Shown one piece after another: positions 55,397-64,000 of a DNA stretch of 64,000 nucleotides. The stretch is from positions 25,324 through 89,323 of the forward strand of contig VZRS01009682.1 of NCBI GenBank assembly GCA_013398055.1, in the 5' to 3' direction. Within the stretch, counting starts at the first letter, position 1; the number at the start of each line of letters is the position of its first letter. The DNA is from Ifrita kowaldi. Lineage: Eukaryota; Chordata; Aves; Passeriformes; Cinclosomatidae. The translations under genes were made by a program, and so were the position numbers. Under the pieces are notes generated by a model. The model had not been told where the DNA came from, made no database searches, and saw nothing but the letters and a program-made list of their open reading frames with translations.

Positions 55397-58300
55397 CTGA
55401 TGGAGGGGACGCGCACGGAGGGGGTCAGTGCCACCCCGCTGCCACCCCCCCGCCCCTCCAGCACTCCCCTACCTCCGCACTGGGGCTCTTGCCGAAGCTG
55501 AGCGACTCCCCGGTGAGGCAGAAGTGGAGTTTCTTGCCGGCGGCAGCAGCGAGCAGCGGCCCCTTGCCCCGGGTCTTGGGCACAAGGAGCAGCCCCTCCT
55601 TCACCACGGCCGGGGGCGGCCCCAGCGGCCTCCCCTCACCCTCCTCATCCCCCTTGTCCTCCTCCGTGCCCACCAGGCGGGTGATGAAGTCCCTCATGCG
55701 GGCGGTGCCCTGCTGCAGGGCGGGCAGCAGCGGGGACAGCCACGTCTCCTTGGCGCGCCCGGCCGCCGGCTCCATGTTCCCGACCAGCTGGATGGCCTGG
55801 AAAGCCCGGGGGTGGCAGCGTCACCCCCAGGAGACCCGGCTGTCCCCAGCAAGAAACAGCCGGCACCCCAAAGCCCCGGCCCGGGGTCCCGTGCCGCACC
55901 TTGGCCAGCAGCAGCAGCGTGCGGCTGGTCCGCGCGTCCGCGTGGGTGTCCCGCAGCTGGAACAGCTTGGGGGTCATCACGGCCGGCGAGAAGAAGCGCA
56001 GGCAGAGGAAGCTGGTGACAGCCACAAATTTGGCGTGCTGTGACCACCGAGGGGGTGGGGAAGACACGTGAGGGCCTCTCCCAGCATGGGACAACCCCAC
56101 AAACAGCGATGCGCCAGCGTCCAGGGCTGCTGTTTGGGCGCCGCTCGCTGCCCCCCTGCCCGAGAGCAGACCCCACTGACCACAGCTGGGGACCACACCC
56201 AGAGAGCCCTGTGTTCCCTGGGGATGTCCCTGTTTGACCCCACACCAGCCCCCGCCACAGCCCGACCTGGTGCTGCGGGAAGCGCTCCCCGACGCGCTGG
56301 AAGAGCTGGCGGAACGCGGCGCGGATCACGGGGGGACACGCCGGGGCCGACCTGACGATGGCGTCCAGGAGCTCGCCCAGGTAGGACTGGAGGTGCTGGC
56401 GGCCCTGCTCGATCACCTCGCCTTCCGTCTGCACCCGGTGCAGCCCCGAGCACCTGCGAACACCATCATTGTCACCTCCAGGGCTGGGGCCACCCCTGCC
56501 CTGTCACCCCACGAGCCCCTTACCCGACATCTTTGATCTCCACCTTGCCGGGGTCCAGCTCCACGTATTTCTTCTCCTCGAACACGCGGGCGATGGTGGG
56601 TCCCAGGACAAAGTGCAGGTATGGCATCCCTGTCACCTGCCCAGGGACCGCACAGGGGACAGTGATGGATGGGCCACAGGTTTGGCATCCGACACCCCAG
56701 GGTCACCCAATGGATTTTCTCCAGCCTCCCAGCCCCAGGGGAAGGCACAAGCACACCAGCCCTCCCACTTCTTCCCCTGGGAACAGCCCAGGGTCAGGAT
56801 GACCCGGCAAGAGCAGGTTTTGGGTGGTGTGGCACCTTGAGGAAGGACTCCATCGACTTCGAGGCCAGGGAGTTGCTCCGGAACAATGTGTTGGGCTCAC
56901 CTGCAAAACAGGGGAGGGTCCATGGCCTGGGGGATGGACACAGGTCATCCCTGGGCAGCTGCAATCATGGGGGGCATTCCCACAGGCTGTGCCCTGCCCC
57001 CCTGCCCATTTCCATGGGGGTTATGGGGATTTCCTAACCTCAAACCACCTGCTCCTCTACCAGCCTCAGCCCATGAATTGCCGGGATGAACCCAACAGAT
57101 TCCACAGTGTGATGGCTGAGCCTCAACCATCACTCCCCAAAAATCCCCACACAAGGCCCTGGAGGTTTTGCAGCCCCAGGAGATGATAGGAAGCCTCCAC
57201 TCCAGCCTTACAGGGCTTGGCCAGCTCCAGCTCAAAGAGCAGGTCCAGGAACTCCTTGACCAGCCCTTGGCCCAGGAAGAGTTTGACCAAGTTGATGGCG
57301 ACCTCCTGCCGGCACTCGGCCGTGGTGGTTTCGTCCAGGAGGGTGACCAGGTGCACTTGGCCATCCTGGAGGGGAGAGGCACCATGACGTGACAGCCCGA
57401 GGCAGGCGGACACCACGGCACAGAGCTGGGAAATGTGGCTGCTCCAGCAGGGCTGGGCACGGACCCCTCACCTGGCGCCCCGACTTCACCTCCTGGCACA
57501 GGAGCTGCACCAGGGGCTGGTAGCAGTGGGAGGGAAGCACCGTCTCATCCCGAAGCTTCACCTGCAGCTGCAGCGAGCCCAGGCTGCCTCGGCGCCTGCA
57601 GGAGCACGGGGTGGGTGGGTAGAATGAAAAGATGGATGATGGAAGGATGGGTGGACGGACAGAAGGATGGATGATGGAAGGATGGGTGGATGGATGGATG
57701 AAAGCATGGATGGATGGATGGATGAATGGATAAGTACTTCACCAAGCAGGAGGTGGCCCGATACCCTAAGCTACCCCTTCAAAGGGATGATGCTTCCCAG
57801 GAAAACCCCCCTCCCTAACACCCCTGAGGGCACTGGGACCACCCCCAGCACAGCCCAACACCCTCTGCCAAAACTCACTCATCCTCTATCGGTTTGGACT
57901 TGTCCGGCCACAGCCTGAACCACCCCTCCTCCTGCCCGGCCGCCTCCAGCCCCTGGATGCTGAACACCACCTGGGAGGGGAAGGCAGGAGAGGGCTGGGT
58001 GTGCAGCTGGGCAGGACCCCGGCAGCAGCGACAGGGTTTGGGAGCTCACCTTGCCCAGGAAGTCGTTCCTGCCGACGAGGTCCCAGTCCCACACCTCCAC
58101 GCAGAGCTTCTCCCCGGCGGGCTCGGCCAGCTCGAACTCGAAGGTCTCGTTCCAGCGCGGGTAACAGGATTTCTTGACCACCTGCAAAGGCAACAGCTTT
58201 TTGTCCCCTCACCAGGTGGATCTGTCCCTCAGGGGCACTAAGCTGGGGGTGCTGGGGGACAGGGGTGGCCCCGGGCTTCCCCGTGGGTTGATTCCACCTG

Positions 58301-61300
58301 CACCCTTGGCAGGTTGAGGATGGCTGAAATTGCACTCACGGTGCTCTCCTGTGTTTTCCCGTTGTAGCGCAGGCGGACAAAGGGGTCAGAGGCACCATTC
58401 CGGTCCTTCCTGGCCAAATCCCTGCCGAGAAGAGGGGGAATTTGCCAGCAAGCTCCCAAAATACCTACGGGCACCCATGGTACCCACTCCCCTCTCAGGG
58501 AATCTCAAGATGTATGTCCCAAAGACCTACAGATGAGGTAGACCTTGCCCCAGCACCCCTGTAAGTTGCTGGGTGGTGAGGAGGATGCTCTGCACCCAAG
58601 GGATCAGATACACCAGGGAAACTGAGTCACGGAGCAGCTGGGACTCACCACCCATGTCCCAGCTGCACTCACAGCCCCTGTCACCCTCGTGTCCCCTCTC
58701 ACCTGGCCTCCAGCACGGAGCAGCGCAGCCGCCGGCTGCCCTGGCTGCCCAGGACCTCCACCCGCAGGTGGATCTCCCCCTGCACCTCCTCGTCAGGGTC
58801 CACCTCGCTGAGGGTCATCCAGCCGCTGTATCCTGTGGGAAAAGGGGGGATCCCTGTGGAGGGGTCATTGGGGAACTCTGCAGGACCAGCTTGTCCACAG
58901 GGTGGGAGATGGGTCCCTGCTGGGACCCCTGGGCACTCTGTCCCTACCCTTGGGGTGCTCTGCCAGCATGTCCCGGGTGATGCAGACCTTCCCAATAACG
59001 TCATCACGGCTGGAAAACAAAAGTGGGAAGCAGGACATGGCATGGGATTGGTGCCCAGGCAGAACAGCCCCCACTTTGGGGGATCCTGGACTGGGGCCAC
59101 CACGGTGTGTCTGTCCCCATGGAGCACATCAGCCACCCTCTGCTGCCAGCTGGACAATAACCTCGGGAATTAACTTCACCCATTTGTGTCCCAAAGCCCA
59201 GGGCAGCATGGCCAGGGGTGGATTCTCTGGTGTCTACACTGGGGCTGAGCATGCAGGCAGCCAAAGCCACCAACCGAGTCCCCAGGCCGAGCCCCCAGCG
59301 TACCTGAGCGCATCCTCATCCATGACATAGATGGAGATGCTGTGGAAACCAGGCTGGAGCTGCACCTCGTACTCCTCCCCCCAGAACGGGGACAGCGTCT
59401 TCCACACCGTGGCAGTCCTGTGGGGCAGATGGCACTGGTGACAGGGGGGACAGGGCTCCCCCTCTGGGGACCTTCCCAGCTTTTGGGAACACATGGCTGG
59501 GGGCAGGGATGAGTCTCTGTCCCTGTCCTTGTCCTGTCTTGTGGCTCTGGGCTGGCAAGACATGAGGGTGGCTTATAGGGGAAGGTGGCCCTGAGCTGTT
59601 AGACCCCTCTGTGTCTGCAGGAGCATCTCAGCCCAAAGCAGGGAATAATAATGAAAGATAAATAATAATAAACAATGATCTTAACAATAATGATAATAAT
59701 AATGTGCCTGCAGCAGATGGAGAAATCTGCCAGGAGCAAGGTTTGGGGCTGCAGCAGTTTTAGGGACCAGGCAAGGACTTGGGCCACTCACCTGATGATG
59801 GCCTCATCGTCGATCTTCACGATGCAGTACGGGTCACTGCTCCCCGTGCTAGAAGGACAAGGGACAGCTCTGTCAGTGGCCACAGCTCGACCACCACCCA
59901 ACCCACGGGGCCCTATGGCCATGGGTGACCAAAGCCTTCAGCCCTGACACCCTCACAGAACGGAGACCTCGTAGAGACAAAGCCCCGAGGGAAAAGCTGG
60001 GGTACAGAGGCTGCCAAAGGCTCCCACGGGTGGACCTGGCCACCACTGCCAGCACAGGGTGACCCCAGCTTTGTTTCCAGACCGGGGACACTCCTCCCTG
60101 ACCGTGTCCGGCCGCTGTGTCCTGCTGGCAGCCAGAAGTGGCTTTTCCTCTTCCACACAGGAAGGCAAGGAGCAAACAAAACCCACCCTTTCCCCGAAAC
60201 AGCTTCAGGCACCTGCAGCCCAATTTCACACACCCGGAGTGAGGCCACAGCAGCCTCCTCCAGCCCCAGAGTGTCCCCAGACCCCCAACACCACTGCAGG
60301 GATGGGGACACCCCTAGGGACACCCCCAGGGATGCAGAGGCTGTGAAGGGCAGCCATCACCGTGCCTTGACCATGCTTCCTCCCTGGGGACAACCTGAGC
60401 CATACTTGCCAAAAAATAATCCTGGCTGTACAGCTTATTGCTCCTGTTCATCAGAAACAGGGTCAGGGCTGGGGACTCCGGCCAGGGACAGAGGAGCCAG
60501 GACCTGGGGGCTGGCCAAGGTCATGGAAAGGCTGTGGCTCCCATCCCACTGGCACGGAGCAGCCTGCTTGGAGCATGGATAACTCATTAACACCAACCCC
60601 GGTGGCACTGTCAGCCAGTGACAAATGTCCTGGAGAAAGGGGGGATGCACGGGTTGGGGCTTGGGGACCCAAGGCATTGAGTGATTTCCACATCCCAAAT
60701 CCAGGGAGGCTGAGAGCCAGCTGCAGGGGGGGCATTGAAAAGGTTTTGGGCGCGACTAAAAAAGTTTGGGGGGATCCAAATGGTTTTTGAAGGGACTGAA
60801 GGGGTTGGAGGAGACCGAAAGGGTTTTGAGGGGGACTGAAAGGGGTTTCGGGGGATTCAAAAGGGGTTGGAGGGGACTGAAAAGGTTTGGCGGACTCCTT
60901 GCCCAGCTAAACACGACTGCAGGGGTTTCTCTGGGCTGTGCATCCCGGGTACCACAATAAGATCCTTGTTCCCAGGCACTTCCATCCCTTTGGCCCCGCG
61001 GGGCCGGCAGTGCAGCAGGTTGCCAAGAGCTGCTCGCCGGCTCCTGCTCCCATTCCATCCCAGCCGCCCTCCGGAGAGGATTTTTAAGGAGAGCCGCGGG
61101 TGAAGTGCCATTAAGCGGAGCCCATCGCTGACATTTCCTGCCTTGTGCAAACCATCGGGGATGCCGGGAGCGGGCAGGCGGAAAGGGAACAGCTGTGCCC
61201 GCTCCAGCTGTGCCCGGCAACGCGGGGCTGCCCTGGATGGCAGCGGCAAACCCTTGTCCCCAGCGCGGGGACATCCAGCACGGCCACGTCCCCTGGACGC

Positions 61301-64000
61301 CGGGAAACCGCTCAGGCATCGCGTTCTCCAGGGATTCAAGCACAGGATGGGCAGAATCCATCCTCGGTGGGAGGTGCCCGAGCTGCCACGCGAGCCGCAG
61401 CCTTTGGATGAGGATAAATCCCTGCTCCAAAGGCAGGCGCGGGGTGACATCGCCCGCACGGAGTCCCGGTCCCGGGATGTCGCCAAGGGATTTGAGGCGC
61501 TGCGGGCTCGGTGGGTGCGGGGCTGGCCTGGGCACCCACCCCGGCACGCTGGGTGCAGGGAAGGAGCTGGAAAGGGGAAGGCCGGGCTTTGGAAAGAGGA
61601 AATGAGCACAGACAGGACTGGGGGAAGGGGGAAGGAACCCGCAGCCACCCCTCCGGCAAAGGAGCCGCGGAGGGCTGGAATTAAAAATTAACTGGTGTAG
61701 GCAGCAGTGCTGCTCTGCCCTGGGGGGTGGTGATAAAATAAAGAAAAATTTGAATAAAAAATAGAATTGGAAAGGAAAGAAAAAATAGAATGATAAGTTG
61801 AAGAAAATGGGAGTAAAAAAAATAAAAGAGAAATAGAATAAAAAATAAAAGTAAGTTTAAATATAGAATAATCAGTTGAGGAAGAAAAAGTAAAAGAAAA
61901 ATTTAAAAAAAAGAAAAAATAGAATAAAAATCTAAAAGAAAAAAGAAAGAGAAAAGAAAAAGAAAAGAAAAAGAACATAATAAAAGAATAAAATAAAACA
62001 GGGAATAATAAATGAAGAAATAAATAAAAAGGGCAAAAATGGAAGAAAAAATAATTTAAAAATAATGGAATAAAAAGTAAAAAAGTGAAAATAGTGAAAT
62101 AAAACTACAATATATTATAATAAATTAAAGATTAAAAAATATTGGCATGGTTTATTACCATAACATAAAAATAATCCGATAAAATAAACAAATAATAAAA
62201 TAGAAATTCAAATAAAAGAAATTAAGCGTCACATTAAAAAATCAATACTGAATAAAGTAAATTTAAAAATTGAAAACCATTTTAAAAAAGTCAGGCAGAC
62301 CCTTTCCCTTGCTTTCCTGGGATGAAGATGGGGGGAAGATTTGGCAGCCTCAGCTGGGGGGCTCCCGTAACTCCCTGTGCCAAATCCTGTTGGATCTGGG
62401 GGTTCCCCATGGGGATTTGGGGGTGCTCCATCACCCCTGGCTGTTGCCAGCAGGGTCTGAGCTGCCCATGCAGCGGGGACACCCCGCGGAGGGAATTCCC
62501 AGGAGGAAAGCAGCGCTCCCAAAAGCCGTGCCAGGGCAGGGAACCGGATCCCTTGAGCAGAGGGGAGGGGGCCGGGGCCAGACACGGACAAGGTCGCGCT
62601 CGGGTTTCCCTCGCCGCTGTCCCAGCCCAGCGCCAGCGGTCCCAAAGCCACCGGTCCGGAAAGCTCCGCTTCAGGCGCTGTGGCACGGCGGCTTCCCGGC
62701 TCTCCCAAAACCCAGAGCCTGCCCGTGCTGGGTCAAGCTCCGGCGGGGAGTTGTGCCAAGGGATTTAAAAATCAGGCCCTGACACACGGGATTTAAAAAA
62801 AGAAGAAAGAAAAAAAAAAAAAGTCATGTTTCTTTCCTTGTTTATCCTCTTTTTCCATGACGGCTGCAGGGATATTTGCTGGTTTTCCGGCTGCCGAGCG
62901 CTCCTCAGCAGCTTCCCGCTGCCTCGGTGGTGGCTGGGGGCACCCCGGCGCTGTCCCCACATCCCACCCCGGCGCTGTCCCCACATCCCACCCCATAAGG
63001 ACCAGAGCGATGAGGATAGCCCTGGGATTTGCTGGGAGGGAAATCGCGACCCAAGAGCTGCCCCTCGGACCTCAGCCAGGTGGGACAGAGCCGGGAATGG
63101 AGACAGAGCCCTGGGGCAGCCCCTGCTCCTTTGGGGATGGATGTAGCGGGTCCTGCTGCGCGTCCGGGGGTCGGTGCGGGGGTGCCTGTGTGGTGGGGAC
63201 AGCCCTGTCCTGTGGCAGCACAGGGGGAGCCCCCAAAGTGGGAGCACCGCTTGGGGTACCCAAAACACTGCTGGGAGCACCCCACAGCACGGGGTGATCC
63301 TGGGGGGAAACCTCAAACCCATCCCGGGGGGTGTCCCCAAATCCGGGGGGGACGACCACAGCACTCCTGAGGGAGCCCCCAAAGCGCTGCGAACTTCTGG
63401 GAGCACACAAAAATATCCTGAAGGGAACCCCCAGAGCAAGGGGGAACCCAAAGCCACACTGGGGGAACCCCCAAAGCAAAACAACCGCAAAGGCATCCTG
63501 AAGGAAACCCCAAAGCGAGGGGGATTCCAAAGCCACCCTGTGGAGAACTCCCAAAGTACATGCTCTGCTGGGGGGTACCCTAAATCTACCCTGAAGGGAA
63601 CCCCCAAAGTAAACACACTGCTCTAGGGGACCCTAAAGCCACCCTGGGGGGAATCCTCAATGCGAGGCGACTCCAAAGCCATCCTGAAGGGAACACCCCA
63701 AGGGGTGATACCCCAAAAGGGGATCCTAAAGCCACCTTGGGGTGAGCCCCTAAATCACATGCATTGCTGGGGGCCCCCCAAACCATTCTGGGCAAGCCCC
63801 CAAAGCAGGGGGGGCGCTCCAAAGCCGCCCCGAGGGACCTGTTGGGGGGACACCCCGCAGCACTCCTGGGAATGAGGGGAGTCCCTCCGGGATGCCCCCG
63901 CCCCAAACCTCTCCCGGCCTCCGCGGGGGCACTCACATGTCCTTGGCGGGCAGGTTCCTGCCCTCCACGATGCGGATGGAGAGGGCGCTGCGCCGGGCCA
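54425..64000 (-). CDS. RASA4: Ras GTPase-activating protein 4 (CAPRI), start codon cut by window edge
   Basis: Twenty coding exons, minus strand: 64000-63937 (the A of ATG is base 64001), 59848-59792, 59417-59304, 59009-58948, 58832-58703, 58421-58340, 58181-58050, 57970-57879, 57595-57472, 57365-57212, 56900-56836, 56636-56524, 56453-56267, 56037-55900, 55796-55473, 55396-55259, 55165-55030, 54954-54834, 54739-54681, 54546-54425. They encode about 804 residues (human 803). Order: C2A, C2B, RasGAP, PH, Btk zinc motif. It is a cytosolic GAP that moves to the plasma membrane on Ca2+ rise and switches off Ras. It fits RASA4 better than the paralogue RASAL1 (VVKKSCYPRWNETFEFEL), and the POLR2J neighbour agrees. 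Some donors are weak (GTCGGG after 56267). Confidence 0.95.
55473..57365 (-). CDS. RASA4: RASA4 RasGAP domain exons
   Basis: Order: CRQEVAINLVKLFLGQGLVK, then NTLFRSNSLASKSMESFLK, whose arginine (codon 56878-56880) is the catalytic arginine finger. Next come PYLHFVLGPTIARVFEEKKY and the conserved FLCLRFFSPAVMTPKLFQLR (the FLR-type signature of RasGAPs), followed by DARTSRTLLLLAK and AIQLVGNMEPAAG. All catalytic signatures are present. The last exon of this block (55796-55473) also starts the PH domain (VKEGLLLVPKTRGKGPLL). Confidence 0.92.
57472..64000 (-). CDS. RASA4: RASA4 tandem C2 domain exons
   Basis: C2A spans the first five exons: RIVEGRNLPAKD, TGSSDPYCIVKID, TATVWKTLSPFWGEEYEVQL, YVMDEDALSRDDVIGK, then TEVDPDEE-like SEVDPDEEVQGEIHLRVEV. 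C2B follows: CSVLEARDLARKDRNGASDP, VVKKSCYPRWNETFEFEL and EVWDWDLVGRNDFLGK. The Asp residues that ligate Ca2+ in C2 domains (KDRNGASDP, WDWD, RND) are present in C2B, and C2A keeps SSDP and MDEDA. Calcium-dependent membrane binding is therefore expected to be intact. Confidence 0.92.
57609..57735. repeat. GGAT tetranucleotide microsatellite in RASA4 intron
   Basis: An imperfect (GGAT)n/(GATG)n tract with an internal duplication of about 40 bp (ATGGATGATGGAAGGATGGG appears twice). Confidence 0.9.
59640..59702. repeat. (AAT)n microsatellite in RASA4 intron 2
   Basis: Interrupted AATAATAATG-type repeats, with GATAATAATAATG at the 3' end. Confidence 0.85.
60736..60893. repeat. About 24-bp minisatellite in RASA4 intron 1
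   Basis: About six to seven decayed units of the form GGGGACTGAAAGGGGTTTGG(AG), with variants at 60759-60800, 60806-60830, 60832-60855 and 60872-60893. Confidence 0.75.
61720..62290. repeat. A-rich low-complexity tract in RASA4 intron 1
   Basis: About 570 bp of AAAATAGAATAAAAA/GAAAAGAAAA-type sequence, almost devoid of C. It is sharply bounded by GC-rich DNA on both sides. On the minus strand it gives a Phe/Ser frame that is an artefact. Confidence 0.9.
63230..63850. repeat. Degenerate CCCCCAAAGC minisatellite in RASA4 intron 1
   Basis: About a dozen units of roughly 35-60 bp sharing the phrases CCTGAAGGGAACCCCCAAAG and AAAGCCACCCTGGGGG(A). Recognisable copies start near 63360, 63416, 63460, 63505, 63530, 63585, 63630, 63670, 63720, 63770 and 63820. 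It lies directly beside RASA4 exon 1. Confidence 0.75.

Larger units (their letters stand above)
59849..63936 (-). other. RASA4: RASA4 intron 1
   Basis: A 4.1-kb first intron holding a short minisatellite (60736-60893), a GC/CpG-rich block (about 60990-61680), an A-rich tract (61720-62290), a second GC-rich block (62300-62780) and a longer minisatellite (63230-63850). No further coding exon is visible; the several 130-260-codon open frames are overlapping on both strands and GC-driven. Confidence 0.6.

Noticed and set aside
55428..56018. 196-codon plus-strand frame
   Set aside because: Antisense shadow of RASA4 RasGAP and PH exons, which carry the FLCLRFFSPA signature on the minus strand.
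60756..61648. Two overlapping minus-strand frames of 263 codons in RASA4 intron 1
   Set aside because: They are in different frames over the same GC-rich DNA, lie within an intron bounded by phased RASA4 exons, include the G-rich minisatellite, and resemble no family.
61688..61978. Phe/Ser-rich minus-strand frame
   Set aside because: Direct product of the A-rich low-complexity tract.
1..64000. tRNA, rRNA, snoRNA, CRISPR array or bacterial-type operon
   Set aside because: No tRNA A/B boxes with a cloverleaf, rRNA, regularly spaced palindromic repeats with unique spacers, or prokaryotic gene organisation were seen. The genes are intron-containing vertebrate genes.

Overview
The window looks like avian nuclear DNA, probably a songbird. 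Evidence: numerous CR1 LINE 3' fragments ending in ATTCTRTG-type repeats, a retroviral-type solo LTR of a kind I associate with passerine genomes, vertebrate genes with short introns, and GC-rich CpG-island promoters rich in degenerate minisatellites. The gene order is that of human 7q22.1 (on chicken chromosome 19 as I recall): PRKRIP1(+), ORAI2(+), ALKBH4(-), LRWD1(+), POLR2J(-), RASA4(-). Exon boundaries below were read by hand from splice signals, and the codon phase closes across every junction.

Layout. 1-4.26 kb: no recognisable gene, possibly the 3' end of an upstream gene. 4.26-5.35 kb: four stacked CR1 3' ends. 5.39-5.8 kb: a GC-rich decayed minisatellite touching a single-N gap. 6.4-13.6 kb: PRKRIP1, lacking its first exon(s). 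13.6-16 kb: intergenic, with one orphan exon-like block. 16.0-29.6 kb: ORAI2, with a CpG-island promoter carrying twin CACGTG boxes, candidate non-coding exons, a solo LTR, two coding exons and a long 3'UTR. 29.6-34.6 kb: intergenic with a 10-bp satellite and a CR1. 34.6-36.05 kb: ALKBH4 (minus), lacking exon 1. 36.5-36.8 kb: CpG island with a single N, the likely bidirectional promoter of ALKBH4 and LRWD1. 38.2-52.1 kb: LRWD1, 15 coding exons, 750 codons. 52.2-53.7 kb: POLR2J, four exons, complete, tail-to-tail with LRWD1. 53.86-54.31 kb: CCAGCA-rich satellite. 54.35-64 kb: RASA4 on the minus strand, 20 coding exons, complete except that the first base of its ATG lies one base beyond the window.

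The genes are not one pathway. PRKRIP1 is a spliceosome-associated protein, ORAI2 a store-operated calcium channel subunit, ALKBH4 an Fe(II)/2-oxoglutarate dioxygenase, LRWD1 the ORC-associated heterochromatin factor ORCA, POLR2J the RPB11 subunit of RNA polymerase II, and RASA4 (CAPRI) a calcium-regulated Ras GTPase-activating protein. ORAI2 and RASA4 share a calcium theme only.

I found no novel enzymatic or defence-like system. The most useful second looks are: (i) single-N placeholders lying where first exons are missing; (ii) an orphan 125-bp exon-like block at 15.7 kb and a 46-bp exon-like block at 18.3 kb; (iii) an N-glycosylation sequon in the ORAI2 outer loop; (iv) an enlarged LRWD1 linker; (v) a recurring association of decayed GC-rich minisatellites with gene starts.
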